Positions 44,539-52,451 of a DNA stretch of 64,000 bases are shown here, piece after piece. Source of the stretch: Tateyamaria omphalii (GTDB lineage Bacteria; Pseudomonadota; Alphaproteobacteria; Rhodobacterales; Rhodobacteraceae); contig NZ_CP019312.1 in the NCBI RefSeq assembly GCF_001969365.1, positions 2,728,001-2,792,000 of the forward strand, written 5' to 3'. Each line of letters opens with the position of its first letter. Position 1 is the stretch's first letter. The notes under the pieces are model-generated. The model was not told the origin of the DNA. It saw only the letters and a program-made list of their open reading frames with translations, and searched no databases. The position numbers and the translations under genes were made by a program.

Positions 44539-45708
44539 ATGAGTTTCGACCAGATCATCGACCGCCGCGGCAGCCATTGCGTGAAATGGGACATGATGGA
44601 GGCGATCTACGGCGTCGATGGGGACAAGGGGCTGGCCATGTGGGTGGCCGACATGGATTTCCGCCCGCCGCAATGCGTGCTGGACGCGGTGCAGACGCAG
44701 CTCGATCACGGCATCATCGGCTATTTCGGGGACGACACCAAGTACCGCGAAGCGATCCAGTGGTGGATGAAGGAGCGGCACAACTGGACGGTGCAGGCCG
44801 ACCACATCTTTACCACCCATGGCCTCGTGAACGGCACCGCGATGTGCGTGGACACCTTCACCGAACCGGGCGACGGGGTCGTACTGTTCACGCCCGTCTA
44901 CCACGCCTTTGCCAAGGTCATCAAAGCCAACAACCGGCGCGTGGTCGAATGCGAAATGCCCATGTCCAACGGGCGCTATGAAATGGATTTCGACACATGG
45001 GACGCCCAGCTTGACGGGTCGGAAAGGATGCTCATCCTCTGCTCACCGCACAACCCCGGCGGGCGGGTCTGGACGCGGGACGAGCTCTTGGGCGTTGCGG
45101 CCTTCGCCAAGCGGCACAAGCTGATCCTCGTGTCGGACGAGATCCACCACGACCTCGTCATGCCCGGCCACAGACACATTCCGATGTCCCACATTCCGGG
45201 GGTCGAGGATCGGCTGATCATGATGACGGCCACGACCAAGACGTTCAACATCGCAGGCTCGCATTCCGGCAACGTCATCATCGCGGACCCCGACCTGCGG
45301 GCCAAGTTTGCCCAACGGATGATGGGGCTGGGCCTGTCGCCCAACTCCTTCGGCCTTTTCATGGCCACCGCCGCCTACTCGCCCGAGGGCGCGGCATGGA
45401 CGGACGAGCTGGTCGCCTATCTCGACGGCAACCGCAAACTGTTTGACGACGCGGTGAACGCGATCCCGGGTCTCTACTCCATGCCCTTGGAGGCGACATA
45501 CCTGTCATGGGTCGATTTCGACGGCACCGGCATGTCGCGGGACGAGTTCACCAAGCGGGTGGAACAGGACGCCTGCATCGCCGTCAACCACGGACCCACC
45601 TTCGGCAAGGGCGGCGACAGTTGGCTCCGGTTCAACATCGCCACCCCGCGCGCACGGGTGCAGGAAGCGGTCGACCGGCTGGCCAAGGCATTCGGGGATT
45701 TGCAGTAG
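44539..45708 (+). CDS. MalY/PatB-type aminotransferase (putative C-S lyase)
   Basis: A 389-residue fold-type I PLP enzyme. It begins FDQIIDRRGSHCVKWDMMEAIYG, typical of MalY/PatB. The PLP site has Asn172 in SPHNPGGRVW, Asp200 in SDEIHHDL and Lys234 in TATTKTFNIAGSH. Relatives cleave C-S bonds of cystathionine or cysteine conjugates; in the Roseobacter group such lyases are also tied to sulfur metabolism, though that is inference here. The ATG at 44539 follows GGAGAGCCCC. It is divergent from def. Confidence 0.92.
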   Translation: MSFDQIIDRRGSHCVKWDMMEAIYGVDGDKGLAMWVADMDFRPPQCVLDAVQTQLDHGIIGYFGDDTKYREAIQWWMKERHNWTVQADHIFTTHGLVNGTAMCVDTFTEPGDGVVLFTPVYHAFAKVIKANNRRVVECEMPMSNGRYEMDFDTWDAQLDGSERMLILCSPHNPGGRVWTRDELLGVAAFAKRHKLILVSDEIHHDLVMPGHRHIPMSHIPGVEDRLIMMTATTKTFNIAGSHSGNVIIADPDLRAKFAQRMMGLGLSPNSFGLFMATAAYSPEGAAWTDELVAYLDGNRKLFDDAVNAIPGLYSMPLEATYLSWVDFDGTGMSRDEFTKRVEQDACIAVNHGPTFGKGGDSWLRFNIATPRARVQEAVDRLAKAFGDLQ

Positions 45709-45728
45709 GCACCAATACGCCGGTGACC

Positions 45729-45744
45729 CCTGCCCTTCGGCAGG
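45729..45744 (+). terminator. Small hairpin after MalY/PatB gene
   Basis: CCTGCC (45729-45734), loop CTTC, GGCAGG (45739-45744), 20 bases after the stop. The stem is short and there is no T run, so termination is uncertain. The rest of the region to 45985 contains no gene I can support. Confidence 0.4.
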
Positions 45745-45985
45745 CGCATCACCAACCACGGCGCGCTCGTATGCACCGGCAGACGCGCAGAACCGCCGAA
45801 ATAATGGTCACGCCTGATGGCACGTGATCGGCATTTCGCCGAAGCGCGGCAGGTTCTTGCGCGCAATCGTCCCACACAAAACGATCACTTGCATCCATGT
45901 CAGCGGTTAGTGACGCTTTCGCATATTAGCGCATGCGGCATTAGGGCCGGAAGCGGACTTCCAACATTTTCAAATGGAGAAAACC

Positions 45986-46456
45986 ATGCCGATTGGTGGT
46001 GTTATTCAATCAACAGTTTCCTTGTCCAGCGACGGGGGTGGCGGAGGCGGTTTCCTGTCCATCATCTCAGGTGGACCAAGCGGCTTTGCCGGTTCCGGTT
46101 CAGGCTTCTTTTCAAGCGTTGGCTTTGGCTTAGGTCAAACGTTGCAGTTGCCCGGCTATACGGTCGGCGACTTCGTCTCGGCCGCCATGGACGATGCCGC
46201 GGGTACGCCCGCTGATCCCTGGGACGAGTTTGTCCTTAATGATCCGCCGAAGGACGCCGAAATCAATTACGACCCGGAAACAAACTCGGCAACCTACTCG
46301 GTCTATGATCCATTCACCGGGGTTACGGACGTCTATAGCTACGGTGCGGACAGCGCCTTTTCTTTTCAGATGTTGCCGGACAACTCCACGTTCTCCGATC
46401 TCGAAGGGCGCATTGCGCCGCAGTTTCCATCCGGCGGGGACTTTGAGATGTTTTGA
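45986..46456 (+). CDS. Gly-rich acidic orphan protein
   Basis: A 156-residue protein I do not recognise. The first 60 residues are rich in Gly and Ser (SSDGGGGGGFLSIISGGPSG, GFAGSGSGFFSSVGFGLGQ) and the remainder is acidic (DDAAGTPADPWDEFVLNDPPKDAEINYDPETNS, then YSVYDPFTGVTDVYSYGADS) and ends FEMF. There is no clear signal peptide. GGAGA precedes the ATG at 45986; an ATG four codons upstream is also possible. A strong hairpin follows it. Codon use at the 5' end seems less GC-rich than that of neighbours. Confidence 0.6.
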   Translation: MPIGGVIQSTVSLSSDGGGGGGFLSIISGGPSGFAGSGSGFFSSVGFGLGQTLQLPGYTVGDFVSAAMDDAAGTPADPWDEFVLNDPPKDAEINYDPETNSATYSVYDPFTGVTDVYSYGADSAFSFQMLPDNSTFSDLEGRIAPQFPSGGDFEMF

Positions 46457-46465
46457 AGGTGGAAG

Positions 46466-46487
46466 GCGCCGCGGTCTGCCGCGGCGC
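46466..46487 (+). terminator. Terminator after Gly-rich orphan gene
   Basis: GCGCCGCGG (46466-46474), loop TCTG, CCGCGGCGC (46479-46487), then TCTTG. The 9-bp stem is perfect and starts 9 bases after the stop, which supports the orphan as a real transcription unit. Confidence 0.7.
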
Positions 46488-46629
46488 TCTTGCACGCGGG
46501 CTGCATGACCTCTCTGGATACGTTGGCTGAGAGCGCATCGCTCTGGCCCAGACACATCTTTGATCCAGACACGTCACCGGTGAACCGCCGATGTTCTGTT
46601 GTAAGGGCGCCGCGCTCACATCCGTTTTG

Positions 46630-46986
46630 TCAGTCGATGTCGTGCGCGAGGAGGGCCACCGGCGCGTCCTCGGCCCGCACGAAATCCAGCGCCGGTTTCT
46701 CGGCCACGGCGGTCAGGCGCTTGAACTCGTACCGCATCTCGCCCGCCTCTTCATCGGCAGCGACAATCAGGCATTGAAACAGGTGGATCGCCCCATCATA
46801 GAGGTCGACATACCCACGAAGATACGGCGCCGTATCGGCCAGCATGGAAAAGCCGGTCTTCCACATGCGCAGCACCGGATAAGTCTTGCCATCAACGGCA
46901 AGCCGCAGCCGCGACGCTTTTTTCAGCGACGAAAGACGCGCGCTGTCCAGGCCCGCTTGCACTTCCTTGGGTACGAATGTCGACAT
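46630..46986 (-). CDS. Conserved hypothetical protein, possibly PilZ-like
   Basis: A 118-residue cytoplasmic protein of a type common in Rhodobacterales. MSTFVPKEVQAGLDSARLSSLKKASRLRLAVDGKTYPVLRMWKTGFSMLADTAPYLRGYVDLYDGAIHLFQCLIVAADEEAGEMRYEFKR has the layout of a small beta-barrel: a basic SRLRL stretch, then LRGYVDLYDG. This recalls PilZ domains, but the full c-di-GMP motifs are not evident, so the assignment is weak. The ATG at 46986 is preferred over the longer frame. Confidence 0.7.
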   Translation of the reverse strand: MSTFVPKEVQAGLDSARLSSLKKASRLRLAVDGKTYPVLRMWKTGFSMLADTAPYLRGYVDLYDGAIHLFQCLIVAADEEAGEMRYEFKRLTAVAEKPALDFVRAEDAPVALLAHDID

Positions 46987-47210
46987 GGCAGTCTTTCCTT
47001 TTACCCACCCACACCGAGGATGACCCTTTAGATGAGTCGTTTCAGTTAAATTCCAATAGCATGGCGCGAGTCTTTCAGGTTGTGGCTTTCCTGTGACTCT
47101 CATCTTCTACATGCAGCTGTGCACAGGCGCAGGCATGATGCGCGCCACGATCACTTTGCGCACAAATCCGCCGCCGCTACATCAGCCTCAGAACAAGCAG
47201 GAGAAGACAT

Positions 47211-48194
47211 ATGGGCCTTTTGGTGGACGGCGTCTGGCACGACCAGTGGTACGACACGAAATCAAGCGGCGGCAAATTCCAGCGCAGCCAGGCCAAGTTC
47301 CGCAACTGGATCACTGCCGACGGACATTCGGGTCCGTCTGGTGAGGGTGGATTCAAGGCGGCCAGCGGGCGCTACCACCTCTACGTGTCCTATGCCTGTC
47401 CCTGGGCCCATCGCGCACTTGTCTTCCGCACGCTCAAGGGGCTGGAGGATCACATCACCACCTCCGTTGTGCACCCCGACATGCTCTCTGATGGCTGGAC
47501 GTTTGAGGCAGACAATACGGGTGCGACTGGCGACACGCTCTATGGCCTGCCCTACGCCAGAGACATATATACAAGGGCCGATCCGCGGTTTTCGGGTCGC
47601 GTGACCGTTCCGATCCTGTGGGACAAACAGCGCGAAACCATCGTAAGCAACGAAAGCTCCGAGATCATCCGCATGTTCAATTCCGCCTTCGACGGGATCA
47701 CCGGAAACACCGACGATTACTGGCCCGCGGACCTGCGCGATGCCATCGCACCCGTGAATGACCGCATCTATGACACGCTGAACAACGGCGTCTACAAGTC
47801 CGGCTTCGCCACCACGCAAGAAGCCTATGACGAGGCGGTGCATCCGCTCTTCGACACGCTCGACTGGCTGGAGGACCGCCTGTCCGGCGCGCGCTATCTG
47901 ATGGGGGATCGGTTGACCGAGGCGGACTGGCGGCTCTGGACCACGCTGGTGCGGTTCGATGCGGTCTACCACCTGCATTTCAAATGCAACCGCAGGCGGC
48001 TCGTGGATTATCCCAACCTATGGGCCTACACCCGCGAGCTTTACCAGATGCCGGGCGTGGCCCAGACGGTGAACATGGACCACATCGTGCGACACTATCA
48101 CTACAGCCACGAAACCATCAATCCGCACCGGATCCTGCCGATCAATCCCGTTCTGGAGTTTGACGCGCCCCACGGGCGCGAGGCGCTCAGCTGA
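47211..48194 (+). CDS. yqjG: Glutathionyl-hydroquinone reductase (GST family)
   Basis: A 327-residue glutathione transferase of the Xi class, which reduces glutathionyl-hydroquinones. The active cysteine is Cys63 in YVSYACPWAHRALVFRTLKGL. FSGRVTVPILWDKQRETIVSNESSEIIRMFN is the glutathione site, and LTEADWRLWTTLVRFDAVYHLHFKCNRRRLVDYPNLWAYTRELYQMPG is the conserved C-terminal domain. AGGAGAAG precedes the ATG. The last 8 bases overlap the convergent receiver gene. Confidence 0.93.
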   Translation: MGLLVDGVWHDQWYDTKSSGGKFQRSQAKFRNWITADGHSGPSGEGGFKAASGRYHLYVSYACPWAHRALVFRTLKGLEDHITTSVVHPDMLSDGWTFEADNTGATGDTLYGLPYARDIYTRADPRFSGRVTVPILWDKQRETIVSNESSEIIRMFNSAFDGITGNTDDYWPADLRDAIAPVNDRIYDTLNNGVYKSGFATTQEAYDEAVHPLFDTLDWLEDRLSGARYLMGDRLTEADWRLWTTLVRFDAVYHLHFKCNRRRLVDYPNLWAYTRELYQMPGVAQTVNMDHIVRHYHYSHETINPHRILPINPVLEFDAPHGREALS

Positions 48195-48546
48195 CCCCGT
48201 AATGCTCCACCATCGCGGCCAGATCCTCGGGCGGCGTGCCCGCGGGGACAAAGGCGCAGGCGTTACTGGCGTGGTTGAAGATCGACCCGTCGGAGAAGAA
48301 GGTCGTGTCGGTGACAAAGATTACCCGCGCGTTCGGATGGCGGTAGCTGGCAAAGTCCGCAACGGCCAGCGCGCTGCCCTCGTCCAGAACCAGATCCATG
48401 ACGATGATGTCGGCCGCGTATTCGGACAGATGCGCCACAGCCGCGTCCTGACCGCGCACAAGCGCCACGTCCGCACCCTGCCGCGTCAAGTGCCGCTGCC
48501 ACAACACCCCCAACTCCAACCGGCTTTCAACGATCAATACATTCAT
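48187..48546 (-). CDS. Single-domain response regulator
   Basis: A 119-residue receiver without an output domain. It begins MNVLIVESRLELGVLWQRHL, with Glu in place of the usual Asp pair after the first strand, and carries a phospho-acceptor Asp in IIVMDLVLDEGSALAVADF. The strand-4 region reads VIFVTDTTFFSDGSIFNH. Part of the acidic pocket is thus unusual. A TTAA-N7-TTAA site 53 bases upstream suggests CtrA control. The ATG at 48546 is preferred; the frame is open to 48591. Confidence 0.85.
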   Translation of the reverse strand: MNVLIVESRLELGVLWQRHLTRQGADVALVRGQDAAVAHLSEYAADIIVMDLVLDEGSALAVADFASYRHPNARVIFVTDTTFFSDGSIFNHASNACAFVPAGTPPEDLAAMVEHYGVS

Positions 48547-48598
48547 GGTCACTCCGAGCGGCCCAACGGACACGCCCATCCTTCTGGGCAAGATTGTC

Positions 48599-48613
48599 TT
48601 AACAAAGAGTTAA
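48599..48613. promoter_or_regulatory. Possible CtrA-binding site (TTAA-N7-TTAA)
   Basis: TTAA (48599-48602), seven bases (CAAAGAG), TTAA (48610-48613): the full CtrA spacing. A further TTAA half-site lies at 48630-48633. It is between the leftward receiver gene and the rightward cobC. Confidence 0.55.
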
Positions 48614-48727
48614 CAGATCATGTAGTCCGTTAACGTGGGCGCTCGGACTTGAAAACTGGGCGACTTTCCGCTTTGTCCGGGCCGGATGACGCCGAAACCG
48701 ACACGTCACGTACAGGAGCCTTGCATT

Positions 48728-49669
48728 TTGGCGCAAACACGAGATCACGGTGGCGGTCTGGATGCAGCCATCGCGCAGTATGGCGGGCGCCGATCGGACT
48801 GGATCGACCTGTCTACGGGAATTAACCCGGCGCCCTATCCCTTGCCAAACCTGTCGCAAACGGACTGGACCGCCTTGCCGGACAGGGCGGCTTCGGACCG
48901 GTTGATCGCCGCCGCGCGCACGGCCTGGAACGTGCCGGTGGGCGCCGCAATCCTCGCCACGCCCGGCGCGTCGGCGGCCATCGCACAGATCCCGCGGCTC
49001 GCGCCCAAGGGCACGGTCCACATCCCGTCCCCAACCTACAACGAACATGCCGCCAGCTTTGCCAATGCCGGCTGGACGGTGACAAACAGCGACCCCACGG
49101 CAGCGGCGCAAGTGCTGGTGCATCCCAACAATCCCGACGGAAGACATTGGAGCGCAGGGGACCTGACCGCACCGCTGCAGGTCATCGATGAAAGCTTTTG
49201 CGACGTCACCCCGGACGCCAGCCTGATCGCGCATGCAGACCGGCCCGGCACGCTGATCCTGAAAAGTTTCGGCAAGTTCTGGGGACTTGCTGGCATACGC
49301 CTTGGCTTCGTTATCGGTGATCCGGCCCTCATCGCCCGGCTGAGCGACATGCTGGGCCCCTGGCCCGTGTCCGGCATCGCCCTGAACATCGGTGCCACTG
49401 CGCTCGAAGATCAGGCCTGGGCACAGCAAACACGCGCCTCTCTGACGCAAGACGCAGACCGGCTCGACACGCTGATGCAGGCGCGCGGTGCTCAACTGGT
49501 GGGCGGCACGACGCTCTTTCGGCTCTACGATGTGGGCGACGCGGGTGTCTGGCACACCCGGCTGGCGCGCGCACATATCTGGAGCCGCGTCTTTCCCTAC
49601 AGCAGCACCTGGCTGCGCCTCGGCCTGCCACCGGGGCACGCCTGGGACCGGCTCGGGGGGGCCCTGTGA
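48728..49669 (+). CDS. cobC: Threonine-phosphate decarboxylase (cobalamin pathway)
   Basis: A 313-residue PLP enzyme (also called CobD in Salmonella) that makes aminopropanol phosphate for the nucleotide loop of B12. It begins DHGGGLDAAIAQYGG, WIDLSTGINPAPYP; the PLP lysine is Lys183 in SFGKFWGLAGIRLG. HPNNPDGR holds the cofactor Asn. I chose the TTG at 48728 because AGGAGCC lies 7 bases upstream and no ATG suits; an ATG at 48686 would add 14 unsupported residues. Its stop overlaps the cbiB GTG. Confidence 0.9.
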   Translation: MAQTRDHGGGLDAAIAQYGGRRSDWIDLSTGINPAPYPLPNLSQTDWTALPDRAASDRLIAAARTAWNVPVGAAILATPGASAAIAQIPRLAPKGTVHIPSPTYNEHAASFANAGWTVTNSDPTAAAQVLVHPNNPDGRHWSAGDLTAPLQVIDESFCDVTPDASLIAHADRPGTLILKSFGKFWGLAGIRLGFVIGDPALIARLSDMLGPWPVSGIALNIGATALEDQAWAQQTRASLTQDADRLDTLMQARGAQLVGGTTLFRLYDVGDAGVWHTRLARAHIWSRVFPYSSTWLRLGLPPGHAWDRLGGAL

Positions 49670-50586
49670 CCACCGGCCTGACGCTTGCGCTTGCCATGGC
49701 CCTCGACGCCCTGGCCGGAGAGCCGCGGTGGCTGTGGTCGCGCCTGCCCCACCCTGCGGTGATGATGGGGCGGGCCGTCAGCGCCCTCGACACCCGGCTG
49801 AACACCGCGCCCGGCGCACGCGCCAAAGGGATCGTGGCCATCGTCACCCTCGTCCTCGGGGCAGGCCTCATTGGCATCGGGCTTGCGCAACTCGGGTGGG
49901 CTGTCGAAGTGATCGTCGCCGCCATCCTGCTGGCGCACCGCTCTCTCATCGACCATGTCGCCGCTGTCGCGCATGGCCTGCGCCAATCCGTGGGCGAAGG
50001 GCGCCGCGCGGTCGCGATGATCGTCGGGCGGGACGTCAGCACCGCGACGACCGACCAGGTGGCCCGTGCCGGAATCGAAAGCCTGTCGGAGAATTTCAGC
50101 GACGGTGTCATCGCACCCGCATTCTGGTTCCTGATCGGCGGGCTGCCGGGCATCCTGATCTACAAGGTGGTCAACACGGCCGACAGCATGATCGGCTACC
50201 TCACACCCCGCCACGCCGCATTCGGTTGGGGGGCGGCACGGCTCGATGACCTTCTGAACTGGGTGCCTGCCCGGCTGACGGGCGGCCTGATCGCGCTGGT
50301 CGGCGGCGCAACAGGGCTTTGGGCCGCCATCCGCGCTGACGCGGCGCTCCACCGCTCGCCCAACGCCGGTTGGCCCGAAGCGGCGATGGCCCGCGCCCTC
50401 AACATAGCCCTCGCCGGACCGCGCAGCTATCACGGCCGGATGGAGGATCTGGCCTGGGTTCACCCCGACGGACGGCGCGACATCACCCCCGCCGACATTG
50501 ACGCGGCCCTGCGGATCGTGTGGAAAAGCTGGGGCTTGGCCCTCGCATTCATTTTGTTGATTGGAGTATTGATTTGGATTTTTTGA
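49666..50586 (+). CDS. cbiB: Adenosylcobinamide-phosphate synthase
   Basis: A 306-residue membrane protein (CobD/CbiB) that attaches aminopropanol phosphate to adenosylcobyric acid. Conserved segments are LAMALDALAGEPRWLWSRLPHPAVMMGR at the N-terminus, GRDVSTATTDQVARAGIESLSENFSDGVIAPAFWFLIGGLPG, YKVVNTADSMIGYLTPRHAAFGWGAARLDDLLNWVPARLTG and WPEAAMARALNIALAGPRSYHG. It starts with GTG overlapping the cobC stop. The two cob genes form one unit. Confidence 0.95.
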   Translation: MTTGLTLALAMALDALAGEPRWLWSRLPHPAVMMGRAVSALDTRLNTAPGARAKGIVAIVTLVLGAGLIGIGLAQLGWAVEVIVAAILLAHRSLIDHVAAVAHGLRQSVGEGRRAVAMIVGRDVSTATTDQVARAGIESLSENFSDGVIAPAFWFLIGGLPGILIYKVVNTADSMIGYLTPRHAAFGWGAARLDDLLNWVPARLTGGLIALVGGATGLWAAIRADAALHRSPNAGWPEAAMARALNIALAGPRSYHGRMEDLAWVHPDGRRDITPADIDAALRIVWKSWGLALAFILLIGVLIWIF

Positions 50587-51746
50587 AGACATTCGCTTGC
50601 GCCCTCGCCATCACCTGCCTGCCAAGCCTTGCGCTTGCGCAGTGCGGCGGCAGCTTTTCAGCGTTCAAGTCCGGCCTCAAATCCGAGGCGGTCACGCGCG
50701 GCATCGCGCCTGACACCGTCGACCGCTTCCTCGCCCCTGTCCGCCAAGACCCAAAGGTCCTGCGCGCCGACCGCGCCCAGGGCGTCTTCCAACGCCCCTT
50801 CATCGACTTTTCCCGCCGCCTGATCTCGCAAAACCGCATCGACACGGGCCGGGCCAAGGCGCGGCAATGGGACAGCGTGTTTGACCGGGTCGAACGGGAC
50901 TATGGCGTGGACCGGAACGTCCTTCTGGCCTTCTGGGCGTTCGAAACGGATTACGGCGCGTTTCAGGGCGATTTCAACACCGCCAACGCACTGGTGACGC
51001 TGGCCCATGACTGCCGCAGGCCCGACCTGTTTCGCCCACAAGTCTTTGCCGCAATGCAGCTCTTCGCCGCCGGTGACTTTGAACCCGCACGCACAACCGG
51101 TGCCTGGGCAGGCGAGATCGGGATGGTGCAAATGCTGCCCGGCGACATCATCGAAAACGGTGTGGACGGGGATGGCGACGGTGCCGTCCGGCTCAAAACC
51201 TCGGCCCCCGATGCGCTGATGTCGGGCGGGAAGATGCTGCAACATTTCGGCTGGCGCGCGGGCGAGCCATGGTTGCAAGAGGTCACAGTGCCCGCGCAGA
51301 TGGACTGGAGCCTGAGCGGCGTCAGCAAACCGCGCAGCATCGCCGATTGGCAGGCGATGGGCGTCCGCGCCCGCAGCGGCCAGCTTGCCACCCTGCCCGC
51401 CTCCCTGATCCTGCCGCAGGGGCACAAGGGGCCAGCCTTCCTCGCCTATCCGAATTTCGACGTGTATTTCGAATGGAACCAGTCGTTTACATACGTGCTA
51501 ACCGCCGCCTATTTCGCCACCCGACTGGGCGGGGCACAGGTCTATGACGCGGGCACACCGGATGCCGGGCTGGGACCGGATCAGATGAAGCAGCTGCAGA
51601 CCAGGCTACAGGCGCGCGGGCATGACGTGGGCAAGATCGACGGCATTCTAGGGGCCGGTACGCGGGCGGCTGTTCAGGCCGAACAACAGCGTTTGGGCCT
51701 GCCTGCCGATGCGTGGCCAACGCCCGCGTTGCTCAATCGGTTGTAA
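50574..51746 (+). CDS. Lytic murein transglycosylase (MltB-like)
   Basis: A 390-residue periplasmic enzyme that cleaves peptidoglycan. A signal peptide (MDFLKTFACALAITCLPSLALA) is followed by an SLT_2 domain with catalytic Glu124 in LLAFWAFETDYGAFQGDFN and GEIGMVQMLPGDIIENGVDGDGDG. A C-terminal peptidoglycan-binding domain follows (MKQLQTRLQARGHDVGKIDGILGAGTRAAVQAEQQ). I chose the TTG at 50574, with GGAG 7 bases upstream; it overlaps the end of cbiB by 13 bases. Confidence 0.9.
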   Translation: MDFLKTFACALAITCLPSLALAQCGGSFSAFKSGLKSEAVTRGIAPDTVDRFLAPVRQDPKVLRADRAQGVFQRPFIDFSRRLISQNRIDTGRAKARQWDSVFDRVERDYGVDRNVLLAFWAFETDYGAFQGDFNTANALVTLAHDCRRPDLFRPQVFAAMQLFAAGDFEPARTTGAWAGEIGMVQMLPGDIIENGVDGDGDGAVRLKTSAPDALMSGGKMLQHFGWRAGEPWLQEVTVPAQMDWSLSGVSKPRSIADWQAMGVRARSGQLATLPASLILPQGHKGPAFLAYPNFDVYFEWNQSFTYVLTAAYFATRLGGAQVYDAGTPDAGLGPDQMKQLQTRLQARGHDVGKIDGILGAGTRAAVQAEQQRLGLPADAWPTPALLNRL

Positions 51747-51827
51747 CAGCGAATGTTTGTATTTTGGTAACGTTGGGGATATATTCAACCCATCGGAAGT
51801 TTTGTTCAGTTCAATCACCGAACAAAA

Positions 51828-51866
51828 GGCCCGGCAGAGCTGCTACTCTGCCGGGCCACTCTTTTT
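51828..51866. terminator. Strong bidirectional terminator
   Basis: GGCCCGGCAGAG (51828-51839), loop CTGCTA, CTCTGCCGGGCC (51846-51857), then ACTCTTTTT on the plus strand. On the minus strand the same stem is followed by TTTTGTTC. It can end the transglycosylase transcript and the small leftward gene at 51871. Confidence 0.88.
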
Positions 51867-51870
51867 CAGG

Positions 51871-51969
51871 TCAAAGCCCGATCAAGAGGCGGATGGTCGT
51901 GACGCACAGTGTCATCGCTGCAATCGCGACCATCCATCTGCGGAAGTTTCTTTCCGACAGTTCAATCAC
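51871..51969 (-). CDS. Possible 32-residue membrane protein
   Basis: A short leftward frame with a GTG start: MIELSERNFRRWMVAIAAM, then TLCVTTIRLLIGL. One hydrophobic helix (about 13-32) follows a basic N-terminal part, as in many small single-pass proteins. It ends 5 bases before a strong terminator that has a T run in its direction. AAAGGGG lies directly against the GTG, so spacing of the ribosome site is poor. It is shorter than automated pipelines usually call. Confidence 0.4.
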   Translation of the reverse strand: MIELSERNFRRWMVAIAAMTLCVTTIRLLIGL

Positions 51970-52044
51970 CCCCTTTCACAGCCCAAGGATGGGCTGCATC
52001 GGCAAAATGCTAAGAAATGTCGAAACATTTGGTTAGAATGGGGC

Positions 52045-52395
52045 TCAAGGCCGCAGGGGAAACCGCTCGCCCTTCTCGGTCAGCATGACCACCCGGCCAC
52101 CGTTTTCAACGTACCGATCGCAGCGCCCGAACCCGTTGCGAAAGGCGATGCAAACAGTACCGTCTGCGCCCACCTCATAGCGGCCAAACGCCGTCCCGCC
52201 GCCATTGGCATAGGTGTAGGAATACGCTCCGCCAACCGAAAACTTGGACTGCCCGTCGTCGAAAAACGTCAGCGTCTTGCCCTCGACCAACACCATGACA
52301 GCCCCCTGATCCAGCGGCGCATCGCCGCTTCGCACGGCCCAGTCGTCGGCAAAAGTCGGCGTGGCCAGCAGGACCAGAAGCAAAATCAAACGCAT
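52045..52395 (-). CDS. Periplasmic hypothetical protein
   Basis: A 116-residue protein with a signal peptide (MRLILLLVLLATPTFA, cut before DDW). The mature part is a small beta-rich domain: VMVLVEGKTLTFFDDGQSKFSVGGAYSYTYANGGGTAFGRYEVGADGTVCIAFRNGFGRCDRYVENGGRVVML. The two cysteines (CIAF and GRCDR) could form a disulfide. Similar small proteins occur in Rhodobacterales, without known function. It lies between the transglycosylase and smc. Confidence 0.75.
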   Translation of the reverse strand: MRLILLLVLLATPTFADDWAVRSGDAPLDQGAVMVLVEGKTLTFFDDGQSKFSVGGAYSYTYANGGGTAFGRYEVGADGTVCIAFRNGFGRCDRYVENGGRVVMLTEKGERFPLRP

Positions 52396-52451
52396 AACGC
52401 GACGCTAGCACGGATCGGACATACGGTCCCGTCACGTCACGGTGACCACGC

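Larger units (their letters stand above)
51807..51970. repeat. 13-bp direct repeat flanking terminator and small ORF
   Basis: CAGTTCAATCACC occurs at 51807-51819 and again at 51958-51970, 151 bases apart. Between them lie a strong terminator hairpin and a possible 32-codon gene. The second copy contains the start codon region of that small frame. Confidence 0.6.

Noticed and set aside
45817..46215. 132-codon plus-strand frame before the Gly-rich gene
   Set aside because: It overlaps the orphan gene in another frame, has no ribosome site and shows Arg/Trp/Cys-rich shadow composition.
51807..51970. 13-bp direct repeats as transposon target-site duplication or att sites
   Set aside because: The 138 bases between them contain no transposase or integrase, and the repeats are longer than normal target duplications; a regulatory or chance origin is simpler.
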